Both the position numbers and the translations under genes were made by a program. The notes below the pieces were generated by a model. That model ran no database searches. It was given only the letters and a program-made list of their open reading frames with translations, and was not told the origin of the DNA. This document shows positions 43,283-52,518 of a DNA stretch of 64,000 nt, in pieces. Numbering within the stretch: the first letter of the stretch is position 1; every line of letters starts with the position of its first letter. Source of the stretch: a bacterium (GTDB lineage Bacteria; Bacillota_A; Clostridia; Lachnospirales; Lachnospiraceae); assembly GCA_004562915.1 (NCBI GenBank), contig SFQZ01000010.1, positions 1-64,000 of the forward strand, in the 5' to 3' direction.

Positions 43283-44671
43283 TCACCCTGCATAATATGC
43301 ATCAAATATTTTTGCTGCGATCGGGACTGCAATCTCACTTCCCGCACCGGATTCTTCAGCGATCACACTGACAACGATATCCGGGTTCTCCACATTAGAA
43401 AATCCTACAAACCAGGAATGCGGCGTTGTAGACGATACATCCCCATGCTCTGCTGTACCGGTTTTTCCGGCTGCCGTATAGCCTCTTCCTGACAAAGATG
43501 TGGCAGTTCCATACTCCACAACTCCGGTCATAAGCTCTTTAAGCACAGAAGCCTCCTGTTGCGTCATTACCTTTTTATAGACCTTCGGCTCATTTGTTTT
43601 CACTGTTTCCCCTGTATAAGTTTCAATCCGGTCCACCAGATACGGTGTCATCATACTTCCGTCATTTGCTATCGCACTGGTAAGCATTGCCATATACATA
43701 GGGGAAACCAGTGTTTCGCCCTGTCCAATAGCCGTCTGCATGGTCAAAGCATCTGCACTGCTCTTTTCCAATGTAAACTTACTCTTCTTATAAGGCAGTT
43801 CCAGCGGAAGTTCCTGATTAAACATAAGACTGTCCACTGTCTGTCTGTATTCTTCCCGATTTAAGTCCACTCCAATCTGAGCAAATGCAGAATTACAGGA
43901 TTTTGCAAAAGCAGTTTTAAAATCTTCCTGTCCATGTGCACTGTTATGGTAGCAATGTATGGTGTATCCTCCGTTTTCCACTTCCCCTGTACAGTTAAAA
44001 TCAAAACCGCTGAAGGTATTGTTCTGCCGCCAGTAAGCAAGGGCCGTAACAATCTTAAAGGTGGATCCGGGCGGATATTGTCCCTGTGTGGCGCGGTTAA
44101 CCAGCCTTGAACTGGTTGTATCAGAATTGATTGCCTCCCAGTCTTGTGTTATGGTATTGGGATTGAAGTCCGGCTTGCTCACCATAGCAAGAATCTTTCC
44201 CGTGTCCGGTTCCATAACCACAACCGCACCTTTATAATCACCCAGAGCATCATAAGCAGCCTTCTGCAGTTTTGTATCCAGCGTGGTTACCACATTATCA
44301 CCGATATTTTTTTCATCCTTAAACTCATTTTCTACCTGTTCCAGCATATTGGAATGTGAAGTCAGAAGCTGCGAATTCATACTCTGCTCCAGACCACTGA
44401 TACCGGATGCGGAATAGCCAACCACATGGGCAAAAATATTTTCATAAGGATATAATCGGAATTCATTTCCTTCCGAATCCGTCTGCGTACTTGCCAGAGT
44501 TTCTCCGTCCGCAGAAATGATTTCACCTTTCACGACCCGTTCCTGATACGTCCCCTGACGTTTGGAATTATATGGGCTATTTGCATACTCATCCCGAAGT
44601 TCCACATTAAAATACACAAGATATCCGATCAGAGCAAGAAAGATTCCCACAAAACTATAAGCAATGATCAC
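43283..44671 (-). CDS. Penicillin-binding protein, class B transpeptidase (FtsI/PbpA-like)
   Basis: Membrane-bound peptidoglycan cross-linking enzyme. One N-terminal helix (MIIAYSFVGIFLALIGYLVY), a dimerisation-type domain, then the transpeptidase with STFK (about residue 200), SCN in AKSCNSAFAQIG (about 258) and KTG in AAGKTGTAEHG (about 400). The start is uncertain. The frame is open to 44884, with ATG at 44848, but this would overlap the FtsW-like gene by up to 205 bases. GTG at 44671 lies just past the FtsW-like stop and avoids overlap, yet removes a Lys-rich cytoplasmic tail. It is the natural partner of the FtsW-like glycosyltransferase upstream. Confidence 0.88.
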   Translation of the reverse strand: MIIAYSFVGIFLALIGYLVYFNVELRDEYANSPYNSKRQGTYQERVVKGEIISADGETLASTQTDSEGNEFRLYPYENIFAHVVGYSASGISGLEQSMNSQLLTSHSNMLEQVENEFKDEKNIGDNVVTTLDTKLQKAAYDALGDYKGAVVVMEPDTGKILAMVSKPDFNPNTITQDWEAINSDTTSSRLVNRATQGQYPPGSTFKIVTALAYWRQNNTFSGFDFNCTGEVENGGYTIHCYHNSAHGQEDFKTAFAKSCNSAFAQIGVDLNREEYRQTVDSLMFNQELPLELPYKKSKFTLEKSSADALTMQTAIGQGETLVSPMYMAMLTSAIANDGSMMTPYLVDRIETYTGETVKTNEPKVYKKVMTQQEASVLKELMTGVVEYGTATSLSGRGYTAAGKTGTAEHGDVSSTTPHSWFVGFSNVENPDIVVSVIAEESGAGSEIAVPIAAKIFDAYYAG

Positions 44672-44678
44672 ATATTCT

Positions 44679-46148
44679 TTACCAGTTGAGGCTTTTTTCC
44701 GTTTGCTCTTCGATTTTTTCTTCGAGTGTTTTTTCCCTTTGCGGATATCCTCCTGTTCCGGATCCCGTTCCGTTCCCGCGGCGTTTGTTTTTCTTTTTGT
44801 TAAGTCTTTCTCTTTCTTTTCTTTGCCTTTCAAGCTCTTCACCTTCATCTTCCCTGAGAATATATAATCCCTGAATAATTGCAAGCATCAAAATCGTACA
44901 GATAACGGAACTTCCTCCATAACTCACTAAAGGCAGTGTGATACCTGTCAGAGGAATAAACTTACTTGTTCCGCCCACGGTCAGGAATACCTGAATCGCA
45001 TATTCCGCTCCCAGTCCCATGGCAATCAGTTTGTAGAATGGTTTGCTCATTTTCATCGACACATTGACGATCATCAGATAACAGCTCATGCATACCAGCA
45101 ACAGACAGATTGCAAAAACGGCACCCAGTTCCTCGCAGATTGCGGCAAAAATAAAATCTTTATCTACCACAGGAATAATATTGGGCATTCCCTGCCCCAG
45201 TCCCATACCGAACCATCCACCGGCGCTGATTCCAAACAATCCCTGGGCAAGCTGATATCCGCCGCCTGCTTTATCATAGACTGCAATCGGGTCTTTCCAG
45301 GCAATCACCCTCTGCCGTACATGTCCAAACAGGAAATATGCCAGAACTGCAGCTGCGGCACCGGAGCATAATCCCGCCAGTGCATACAGTGGTTTCTTTG
45401 TTGCAACATATACCATAACAATATATGCCACGAAAAATACTACAGCGCTTCCCAGATCTTTGGAAGCAACAAGAATCAGCACATGAAGAGCTGCAACGAC
45501 TGTAGTGATCACGACATTCCGAAAACTTTGATCTTCTCTGAGCATCCCGGCGACAAAAAACACAAACGTAATCTTAACAAGCTCTGAAAACTGGAACGTA
45601 ATACCACCGATTTCAATCGAAAGCTTGGCCCCGCCTGAGATGGTTGCAAGAACCAGCACCACTCCCAAAAGTCCGATTCCCACGATACCATATAACCAGG
45701 TCAGATCTTTCAGAAGTTTAACTTTACGAACGATCACCGGTACAATAAAGGAAAGAACCATTCCTACAACAACAATTTCAAACTGTTTTACCGCTTTATC
45801 AAAACTGAGACGGCTGAGGACAAGAAAACCAATGCTCAGCAGCATACACATATTATTGACGATCAGAAGATTTGCTTTTCTGTAAATCAATCTATACAAT
45901 ATCTGTACAACGATAATAAAGATAAAAACAGCCCCATACATAAAAAGAAATTTGATCTCTTCCGTCTGAATGAACAATACCGCATAGGCAATAAAATTCA
46001 TAAAAAGCATCAAAATGATCTGTCGTCTTAAGACCTGGTACTTATCTTCCTGGTCGTGCTTGCGAAAGATCGTAAAACACTGGAAGGTAAAGAGAACCAT
46101 AAGAAAAATGATTAAATATTTGGATACTTCTGTGATTATTGTTTCCAC
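44679..46148 (-). CDS. FtsW/RodA/SpoVE family peptidoglycan glycosyltransferase
   Basis: Polytopic SEDS protein of 489 residues with about ten to twelve membrane segments. SEDS motifs include the conserved region with GGWFGMGLGQG near residue 305, DFIFAAICEELG near 330, and GITLPLVSYGGSSVICTI near 405. It polymerises lipid II with a class B PBP, which is the next gene. The C-terminal tail is very rich in Lys, Arg and Glu. Start codon is GTG with GGGAGGAAATAA upstream. Which of divisome, elongation or sporulation it serves cannot be told by sequence reading alone. Confidence 0.92.
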   Translation of the reverse strand: METIITEVSKYLIIFLMVLFTFQCFTIFRKHDQEDKYQVLRRQIILMLFMNFIAYAVLFIQTEEIKFLFMYGAVFIFIIVVQILYRLIYRKANLLIVNNMCMLLSIGFLVLSRLSFDKAVKQFEIVVVGMVLSFIVPVIVRKVKLLKDLTWLYGIVGIGLLGVVLVLATISGGAKLSIEIGGITFQFSELVKITFVFFVAGMLREDQSFRNVVITTVVAALHVLILVASKDLGSAVVFFVAYIVMVYVATKKPLYALAGLCSGAAAAVLAYFLFGHVRQRVIAWKDPIAVYDKAGGGYQLAQGLFGISAGGWFGMGLGQGMPNIIPVVDKDFIFAAICEELGAVFAICLLLVCMSCYLMIVNVSMKMSKPFYKLIAMGLGAEYAIQVFLTVGGTSKFIPLTGITLPLVSYGGSSVICTILMLAIIQGLYILREDEGEELERQRKERERLNKKKNKRRGNGTGSGTGGYPQREKTLEEKIEEQTEKSLNW

Positions 46149-46182
46149 TTATTTCCTCCCATCGGGAAATTATATTTCCGTT

Positions 46183-48393
46183 CTATTCCACACCTCTGTT
46201 GAAGTGGCCTTTTGTAACTTCCATCCGCTGGATCTCATGGGATGGATTTTCCCCATGCAGATAGACTGCACAAAAATCCCGGGCAATTTTTTCCACTTCC
46301 ACGCTGTTTTCTATGGTAAAAGAAAGACGGTATTTTGTGATGCCCAAATGTTTTACCGCCTCAGCTTCCTGAAGAAGCGACATCGGAAGTGTATTATATA
46401 TTGTATTATAACAGAATTCACAGCTGCATACTGCATGAAATTTTTTCTGATATCGGTCCTGAAGCGCTAAAACTGCACACTTATGATTGCATTTGTCCAG
46501 ATTCTTCTGAATACACTGAACAGAAACCATCATAGGCGTGTATCCGTACACGATCATCTCACTGCATGAATTGTCACGATATCGAAGTTCTTTCTGATTC
46601 AGTTCCAATGGTACCGTATCCCAGGCTGTACCCTGCTCTTCCCAGAATTTTCTGCTTTCCTCATTCATCGTGTAAAGATTCGCATCCAGAACAGCCATCT
46701 GATTTAATCCCATGGACTGCAGTACTCCATAACTTTCCAGATTTCTCACAAGGAATCCCGACAGTCCTTTCCTGCACAGCTCCTGAAAGTATTCTTTTCT
46801 TCCATTCAGTTCACAGTCCCGAACCATATGAGGAAGCATAAGGAAAATGGCTTTTCCCCTTTTCTTTCCTTCTGAAATCAATTCGTACACACTCTGAGTA
46901 AAGCTGTCTTTTGGGAAAATACCACAGTCCGCATAAATTCTTACAATATCATCGATTTTCATCACAGCATCCAGCTGCTCGCAGGTCCGGACAGAAACTG
47001 ACAGTTCCGACTGGCAGGCACCAGACTTCATGTTTTTCTCATGCTTCAAAGGTGTTCTTGAAGATAATTTTCTTTCATACGGTGCAAGAATCTCACGTTT
47101 TAACAGTTCAAGACCCATTCTTCGAAGTTCATTCAGCTGCTGCATGGGAAGGAAAATATGATCTCCCATAAAAATATCCAGTTCTTCGAATGTAAATTCT
47201 GTTTCTCCGGTTTTCATCATCTGCCTGCGAACCCGTTCCTCGTCTAATGGTCGGTTTGACGCTTCCTGGACAACGGCGCCTTCTGCAGTGATCTGATACC
47301 CACAGTAATCAATTTCCAGTATAGCAGGACAATCCGCAAAAAGATTTAAGGTTCCCTTAATTTTCTCCTGTTTTTTTTCTTCCAGATATTTTTTTCGGAT
47401 TTCTGAAAATAATGCTTCATTACGAATTACTTTTATATCATCACCGGAAACCGTCTTTTTTTCATTGCGAAGTGCCATCATATCCCGGCCATTTCTGACC
47501 TTATAATAGCTTTCGTGAAATCCATCTCTGTTGTAAATATCAAAAAGTGTCTGATAATCTTCCTGACTTACCACCGGGCGCTTGTTACCTGCCAGATACT
47601 GATCCAGATATTTCCTATAAATCTCTACCACACCCGCCGTATATTCCGGCTTTTTCATTCTCCCTTCGATCTTCAGTGAGAAGACACCTGCCTCTATAAT
47701 CTCCGGCAAAATACCAACCGTACACATATCTTTAGGACTGAGGGGGTATGCTGTTTTTTCACTATTCAGTCGTTGTCCGTCTCTCCATACCTGATAGGGC
47801 AGACGGCACGGCTGTGCACATCGTCCTCTGTTGCCGCTTCTTCCTCCGATCATGCTGCTCATCAAGCACTGCCCGGAGTAGCAGTAACACAAAGCACCAT
47901 GAATAAAACTTTCTATCTCCATCTGCGTAGCGTCATAAATCGCCTGAATCTCTTTCAGCGATAATTCCCTTGCAGTAACGATTCTGGCAGCTCCGGCTTC
48001 CTTTAACATCCTGGCTCCTTCTACACCGGTAATCGTCATCTGAGTACTTGCATGAATATGCAGTTTTGGAAACTCTCTTTTTATAAAACGAAGAACCCCC
48101 AGATCCTGAACGATCACAGCATCCAGACCTGTCTCATAATAAGGTGCCAGATACTCATATAACTCCTGTTCCAGTTCTCTGTTTTTTAAAAGGGTATTTA
48201 CGGTCAGATACAGCTTCTTCCCATGAAGATGTGCATACTGAATCGCCTGAATCATATGATCCCGGTCAAGATTATCCGCATAAGCTCTGGCACCAAATTT
48301 TTCGCCTCCCAGATAAACCGCATCTGCTCCTGCACGCAAAGCCGCTTCCAATGCTTCATAGGATCCTGCTGGAGCCAGTAATTCTACTCTCAT
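46183..48393 (-). CDS. U32 family protein (RlhA-like 23S rRNA hydroxylase / peptidase family U32)
   Basis: 736 residues. The opening MRVELLAPAGSYEALEAALR then AGADAVYLGGEKFGARAYA is the U32 signature. The core ESFIHGALCYCYSGQCLMSS near residue 165 and GNRGRCAQPCRLPY near 188 hold conserved cysteines. A further C-terminal part carries Cys motifs (CSCEFCYNTIYNTLP near 665). U32 proteins are implicated in prephenate-dependent hydroxylation of 23S rRNA or ubiquinone precursors rather than proteolysis. It follows zapA behind a terminator and precedes the FtsW-like gene by 34 bases. Confidence 0.9.
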   Translation of the reverse strand: MRVELLAPAGSYEALEAALRAGADAVYLGGEKFGARAYADNLDRDHMIQAIQYAHLHGKKLYLTVNTLLKNRELEQELYEYLAPYYETGLDAVIVQDLGVLRFIKREFPKLHIHASTQMTITGVEGARMLKEAGAARIVTARELSLKEIQAIYDATQMEIESFIHGALCYCYSGQCLMSSMIGGRSGNRGRCAQPCRLPYQVWRDGQRLNSEKTAYPLSPKDMCTVGILPEIIEAGVFSLKIEGRMKKPEYTAGVVEIYRKYLDQYLAGNKRPVVSQEDYQTLFDIYNRDGFHESYYKVRNGRDMMALRNEKKTVSGDDIKVIRNEALFSEIRKKYLEEKKQEKIKGTLNLFADCPAILEIDYCGYQITAEGAVVQEASNRPLDEERVRRQMMKTGETEFTFEELDIFMGDHIFLPMQQLNELRRMGLELLKREILAPYERKLSSRTPLKHEKNMKSGACQSELSVSVRTCEQLDAVMKIDDIVRIYADCGIFPKDSFTQSVYELISEGKKRGKAIFLMLPHMVRDCELNGRKEYFQELCRKGLSGFLVRNLESYGVLQSMGLNQMAVLDANLYTMNEESRKFWEEQGTAWDTVPLELNQKELRYRDNSCSEMIVYGYTPMMVSVQCIQKNLDKCNHKCAVLALQDRYQKKFHAVCSCEFCYNTIYNTLPMSLLQEAEAVKHLGITKYRLSFTIENSVEVEKIARDFCAVYLHGENPSHEIQRMEVTKGHFNRGVE

Positions 48394-48421
48394 ATAAACT
48401 CTCCAATCTCCGACTGAGATA

Positions 48422-48454
48422 AAATGGACGTGACTATTGTGGTCACGTCCATTT
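48422..48454 (-). terminator. Rho-independent terminator after zapA
   Basis: AAATGGACGTGAC (48422-48434) pairs exactly with GTCACGTCCATTT (48442-48454) around a seven-base loop. On the minus strand TTTTAT follows. Confidence 0.75.
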
Positions 48455-48472
48455 AAAATTTACACAGTACCA

Positions 48473-48859
48473 TTATTTCAAAAGATTATCCATATCGCTT
48501 TCCAGTTTTCTAACCTGTTCCATCAGTTTTTCATTCTCTGCCGTAAGATTCTCCACCTGAATCTGTGCCTCAATCAGGTCATGCTTCAGGTCATACATCT
48601 CTTTATCCTTAAGCTGGGAATCCTCCTCAAACACCTCTGCCTGTCGTTTCGCTTTAAAATAATCATCTGCGATGTTCAGACTGAGCAGCGTGTGCTTAGT
48701 CTCCATAGGCTGACGATTATATCCCGGCAATTCACTGAGCTGCGCTATTTTATGATTCATATATGAAGCCACTTTCTGCAGATAATCCTCACTTTCATAT
48801 CCGCTCAAAGTGACAATTTTTCCTCCGATTAAAACTTTTGTTGTATTTTTTGCTGGCAT
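48473..48859 (-). CDS. zapA: Cell division protein ZapA
   Basis: About 128 residues. The N-terminal globular part KVLIGGKIVTLSGYESEDYL then QKVASYMNHKI is the ZapA head, and the rest (about 60-125) is a coiled coil. ZapA bundles FtsZ filaments at the division site. The frame begins at 48877, but the ATG at 48859 (MPAKNTTKV) has GGAGG eleven bases upstream. It lies just ahead of U32, FtsW-like and PBP genes, although a terminator follows it. Confidence 0.88.
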   Translation of the reverse strand: MPAKNTTKVLIGGKIVTLSGYESEDYLQKVASYMNHKIAQLSELPGYNRQPMETKHTLLSLNIADDYFKAKRQAEVFEEDSQLKDKEMYDLKHDLIEAQIQVENLTAENEKLMEQVRKLESDMDNLLK

Positions 48860-48891
48860 AACTGGCATTTCCTCCATACGTACTAATTTCT

Positions 48892-48919
48892 ATTATAATC
48901 AAATTCCTCCAAAAAACAA
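48892..48919 (-). promoter_or_regulatory. Predicted promoter for zapA
   Basis: On the minus strand TTGTTT (48914-48919), 16 bases, TATAAT (48892-48897). The -10 box is perfect, the -35 weak. Confidence 0.45.
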
Positions 48920-48971
48920 CCTTTTTCTTTCCAATCCACAGACAAAGTATATCATTGTTATTGTTCGTTTG

Positions 48972-49997
48972 CTATGATTTTCCCTGCAGATCTTCGTCTT
49001 TCTGGCTGAAGGTAAGGCCCAGATGATGATACGCACGCTCAGTTGCCATTCTTCCTCTCGGGGTACGGTTTAAAAATCCGTTCTGTATCAGGTACGGTTC
49101 ATATACATCTTCGATCGTTCCCGAATCCTCTCCGATCGCTGCTGCAAGCGTATCCAAACCTACCGGACCTCCCTGAAACTTATGGATAATCGTATTCAGA
49201 ATATATCGGTCCGTCTGGTCCAGACCATACTTGTCAACTTCAAGCAGATCCAGCGCAAAAGAAGCTACTTCTTTCGTAATCTTTCCATCGTATTTTACCT
49301 GTGCAAAATCACGCACTCTCTTTAGCAATCGATTGGCCAGACGAGGGGTGCCCCTGGATCGCTTGGCCATCTCTACAGCACCTTCCTCATCAATTTCAAC
49401 TCCAAGAATCCTGGCCGAATGCATGATAATTGTTTTCAGCTCATTTTCCGTATAAAACTCCAGATGATGAATCACTCCAAACCTGTCTCGCAGAGGTGCC
49501 GTCAAAAGCCCTGCTCTTGTGGTTGCGCCCACCAGTGTAAAATGCGGCAGATCCAGACGGATGGAACGGGCAGTTGCCCCTTTTCCGATCATAATATCAA
49601 TCGCAAAATCTTCCATAGCCGGATAAAGAACCTCCTCTACCTGCCGGTTCAGACGATGAATCTCGTCCACAAAAAGCACGTCCCCTTCCTGAAGATTATT
49701 CAGGATTGCTGCCATCTCACCGGGCTTCTCAATCGCGGGTCCGGAAGTCACCTTCATATGTACTCCCATTTCATTGGCAATGATGCCGGCCAATGTGGTT
49801 TTCCCAAGTCCCGGCGGGCCATAGAACAGTACATGATCCAGGGAATCCTTTCTCTGTTTTGCCGCTTCAATATATATTTTCAGATTTTGTTTTGCCTTTT
49901 CCTGTCCGATATAATCTTTCAGATATTGTGGTCTGAGACTTCCTTCCATCCGAATATCTTCTTCCATCATATCGGTTGTAATAATTCTCTTATCCAT
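48972..49997 (-). CDS. ruvB: Holliday junction branch migration ATPase RuvB
   Basis: 341 residues. Walker A FYGPPGLGKTTLAGIIA at about residue 59, Walker B LFVDEIHRLNRQVEE near 108, sensor LVGATTRAGLLTAPLRDRFG near 155, and a C-terminal winged helix (GPVGLDTLAAAIGEDSGTIE). RuvB hexamers drive branch migration together with RuvA. It follows ruvA by 19 bases. ruvC is not here, as usual in Firmicutes. Confidence 0.97.
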   Translation of the reverse strand: MDKRIITTDMMEEDIRMEGSLRPQYLKDYIGQEKAKQNLKIYIEAAKQRKDSLDHVLFYGPPGLGKTTLAGIIANEMGVHMKVTSGPAIEKPGEMAAILNNLQEGDVLFVDEIHRLNRQVEEVLYPAMEDFAIDIMIGKGATARSIRLDLPHFTLVGATTRAGLLTAPLRDRFGVIHHLEFYTENELKTIIMHSARILGVEIDEEGAVEMAKRSRGTPRLANRLLKRVRDFAQVKYDGKITKEVASFALDLLEVDKYGLDQTDRYILNTIIHKFQGGPVGLDTLAAAIGEDSGTIEDVYEPYLIQNGFLNRTPRGRMATERAYHHLGLTFSQKDEDLQGKS

Positions 49998-50016
49998 TTC
50001 TCTCTCCGGGCGCTCC

Positions 50017-50628
50017 CTAAATCATCTTTTTCAATGCCGCTTTCAGTATCTCTTCTACAGTCATCATTTCTGCACCTTCCACTTTTTTCACCGCCCGCAG
50101 AGCATCTGTGCCGGGATAGCCCAACGCCGTCAAAGCCTGTACTGCCTCATGTACCCCATCCTCTGTGCCTGAAACTGCCGGGGAAGCTGCTGCCTGATTT
50201 GCCAGTTTTTGTTCAAAGGCATCTTCAAGATTCAATTTATCTTTGAGTTCCAATATTAGTTTCTGTGCGGTTTTCTTACCGATACCCGGGGCTTTTGAAA
50301 TAGATGCCGCATCATCTGCCAGCACCGCGAATCGTAGTTCATCTGCCGTAAGTGCAGACAGAATTCCAAGACCTGCTTTCGGTCCGATTCCATTGACTCC
50401 CAGAAGCATCTTAAACATTCTCAGGTCATCCCTTGTAAGAAAACCATACAGCTGCATCGCATCTTCCTTAACAGAAAGATATGTATAGATCTTAACCTCT
50501 TCTCCAATCGGAAGGGCTCCGGCAAATGCAGAACCAGGAACAAAAATTCGATATCCGATTCCATGGTTATCCACGATGATACACTGTTCATCTGCCTCTT
50601 CCAATATTCCTTTGATATAACCGATCAT
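50017..50628 (-). CDS. ruvA: Holliday junction DNA helicase subunit RuvA
   Basis: 203 residues with an N-terminal OB fold (MIGYIKGILEEADEQCIIVD), tandem helix-hairpin-helix motifs (MLLGVNGIGPKAGLGILS, KAPGIGKKTAQKLILELKDK), and a C-terminal domain that contacts RuvB (EAVQALTALGYPGTDALRAV). Its ATG overlaps the stop of the preceding Gx transporter gene (ATGA), so translation is coupled. Confidence 0.96.
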   Translation of the reverse strand: MIGYIKGILEEADEQCIIVDNHGIGYRIFVPGSAFAGALPIGEEVKIYTYLSVKEDAMQLYGFLTRDDLRMFKMLLGVNGIGPKAGLGILSALTADELRFAVLADDAASISKAPGIGKKTAQKLILELKDKLNLEDAFEQKLANQAAASPAVSGTEDGVHEAVQALTALGYPGTDALRAVKKVEGAEMMTVEEILKAALKKMI

Positions 50629-51155
50629 GATTTCCTCCCGGATTCCCTTTTATTGTCAAATTCAGAACCAACCGCACACCGAATCCTTTTCACCAGTTCT
50701 GCTGCCAGTATTCCAATCAAAATTCCTGTTACTAATCCTGTTACAGCAAGAATAGAAAAATAGTATCCTACTCTTACATTTTCCACTACAACCATAGCCA
50801 CCAAAATCTGTCCCAGATTATGCGTCACACCACCGATCATACTGACACCGGTGCAGCTTAATTTGAGAAATCTTCTGGCTGCTTCCATGCACAAAAGACT
50901 GAGTATACCTCCTGCCAGACTGAAAGCGATACTGAACGCATTGCCAAACAGAAAACCGATCACCAGGATGCGGACAAAAGACACTGCCATTGCTTCTTTC
51001 CACGAGTACAGATAAAGCACCATGACTACAGCCAGATTGGGCAGCCCGATCTTCATACCCGGAACTCCCACAAATACAGGAAAAAGGGATTCCACATACC
51101 CCAGTATAATAGCTGCCGCACAAAGCAGCCCCAAATATGCTGACTTTTTTTTCAA
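50625..51155 (-). CDS. Gx transporter family protein (heptaprenyl diphosphate synthase component I-like)
   Basis: 176-residue membrane protein with about five hydrophobic segments. GLPNLAVVMVLYLYSWKEAM and LAGGILSLLCMEAARRF are family hallmarks of the Gx/HepS1-like ECF-type proteins. The start is TTG with GGGAG upstream. It follows the NusG-II protein gene in the tail of the Rnf operon, a pairing typical for Lachnospiraceae. Its cargo or partner is unknown. Confidence 0.85.
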   Translation of the reverse strand: MKKKSAYLGLLCAAAIILGYVESLFPVFVGVPGMKIGLPNLAVVMVLYLYSWKEAMAVSFVRILVIGFLFGNAFSIAFSLAGGILSLLCMEAARRFLKLSCTGVSMIGGVTHNLGQILVAMVVVENVRVGYYFSILAVTGLVTGILIGILAAELVKRIRCAVGSEFDNKRESGRKS

Positions 51156-51170
51156 AATTTCTCCCGCCTT

Positions 51171-51539
51171 TCAGGAACTGATTACATCCACTTTTTCCCC
51201 CGTATCCTCCGGAACCTCTGATATAATCTCTAAAACAATCCGATTGGGCAGACATATAATGGATCCACCATCCTTTGAAATCTCAGCAGTATGCACACAG
51301 ATCTGATCCGGACAATCTGCCCAGGTCATACGCACTTTTCCATCTTCAATCTGACAGATATTTGTGTCGTTAATCTTTATCTCCTGATCTTCTGTAATAT
51401 CATAAATTCCATAGTTCTCTCCATTCACAGTAATACGGAGAGCCTGTGCCGGCAAAGCAGTCATCTTACCGACCAAAGCAAATATCAGAGCTGCCGCAAG
51501 AATAACAGCCGCAGCAATCCAATCTCGTTTCTTCATCAT
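51171..51539 (-). CDS. NusG domain II-containing membrane-anchored protein
   Basis: 122 residues: an N-terminal helix (WIAAAVILAAALIFALVG) then a small beta domain with GENYGIYDITEDQEIKI, MTWADCPDQICVHT and SIICLPNRIVLEI, which is the NusG domain II family (PF07009). The CPDQIC cysteines are conserved. It is almost always linked to Rnf or Gx genes in Clostridia and should face outside. Function not established. A terminator lies between rnfB and this gene. Confidence 0.88.
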   Translation of the reverse strand: MMKKRDWIAAAVILAAALIFALVGKMTALPAQALRITVNGENYGIYDITEDQEIKINDTNICQIEDGKVRMTWADCPDQICVHTAEISKDGGSIICLPNRIVLEIISEVPEDTGEKVDVISS

Positions 51540-51646
51540 TTTACCAATTAAATTACACAGTTTGTATCTCTGTTTTATTGATTCAACACTCGGCTATCAT
51601 AACATAACAGATGAAATAATTCAACCTGTCAAAACTTTCTTTCGAA

Positions 51647-51692
51647 AAACGGCAGGAAACGGGATTCCTAAAAATCCCGTTTCCCGCCGTTT
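51647..51692 (-). terminator. Terminator after rnfB
   Basis: AAACGGCAGGAAACGGGAT (51647-51665) pairs with ATCCCGTTTCCCGCCGTTT (51674-51692) with one mismatch. On the minus strand TTTTTCG follows. The 19-base stem is strong. Confidence 0.8.
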
Positions 51693-51717
51693 GACTTAGC
51701 AACTCTGATCCTTCATT

Positions 51718-52506
51718 TTAATGAATACAGTGACGCGGACAATTCTGTTTGCACAGACCACAGTTTGTACATTTGTCATAATCAATATGTGCCACGTTAT
51801 TCGTGACTGTAATTGCCTGTACCGGACAGTTCTTCTCACATTTCTTACATCCGATACAGCCGTTGTCGCATGCAGTCATAGTAGCTTTTCCTTTATCGGA
51901 AGAACTGCACTGTACTTTTACTGTCTGATCATATGGTACAAGCTCAATCAAATGATGCGGACATACGGAAACACATTTTCCGCAGGCTTTACATTTTTCT
52001 TTGTCAACCACTGCGATCCCGTTTTCAATATGGATTGCATTGAAAGTACATGATTTTACACATGTTCCATAACCAAGACATCCATGATGACACTTTTTCG
52101 AACCGCCGCCCGGAATAAACGCCATGATTGAACAGTCTTCCACACCATCATAAACATAATTCTGACGGGAATGCTCGCAGTCGCCGCCGCATTTTACAAA
52201 AGCAGCCATACGGCGTCCTTCTTCCACTTCCTGTCCCATGATCGCTGCAACCTGTTTTGCAACCTCCGGACCTCCCACGGGACATCCGCTTACCGGTGCC
52301 TGACCCGCCGCAATGGCTGCCGCAAGACCATCACAACCCGGATATCCACAACCACCACAGTTGTTGCCCGGAAGTTTTTCTCTTACAGCTATTTCTTTTT
52401 CATTAACCTGTACTGCAAATTTCTTTCCAGCTACGCCAAGAAGGAGTCCGATTATTAATCCGGTACCGCCTACTAAAACGGCTGCAATGATAATACCTGT
52501 AATCAT
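51718..52506 (-). CDS. rnfB: Rnf complex subunit RnfB
   Basis: Iron-sulfur subunit that takes electrons from reduced ferredoxin. 262 residues: one N-terminal membrane helix, the 4Fe-4S motif GNNCGGCGYPGCDGLAAAI near residue 48, then ferredoxin-type clusters (CLGYGTCVKSCTFNAI, CKACGKCVSVCPHHLIE, CIGCKKCEKNCPVQAI, CTNCGLCKQNCPRHCI). Last gene of the Rnf set, directly after rnfA. Confidence 0.96.
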   Translation of the reverse strand: MITGIIIAAVLVGGTGLIIGLLLGVAGKKFAVQVNEKEIAVREKLPGNNCGGCGYPGCDGLAAAIAAGQAPVSGCPVGGPEVAKQVAAIMGQEVEEGRRMAAFVKCGGDCEHSRQNYVYDGVEDCSIMAFIPGGGSKKCHHGCLGYGTCVKSCTFNAIHIENGIAVVDKEKCKACGKCVSVCPHHLIELVPYDQTVKVQCSSSDKGKATMTACDNGCIGCKKCEKNCPVQAITVTNNVAHIDYDKCTNCGLCKQNCPRHCIH

Positions 52507-52518
52507 AACTCTCCTCCT

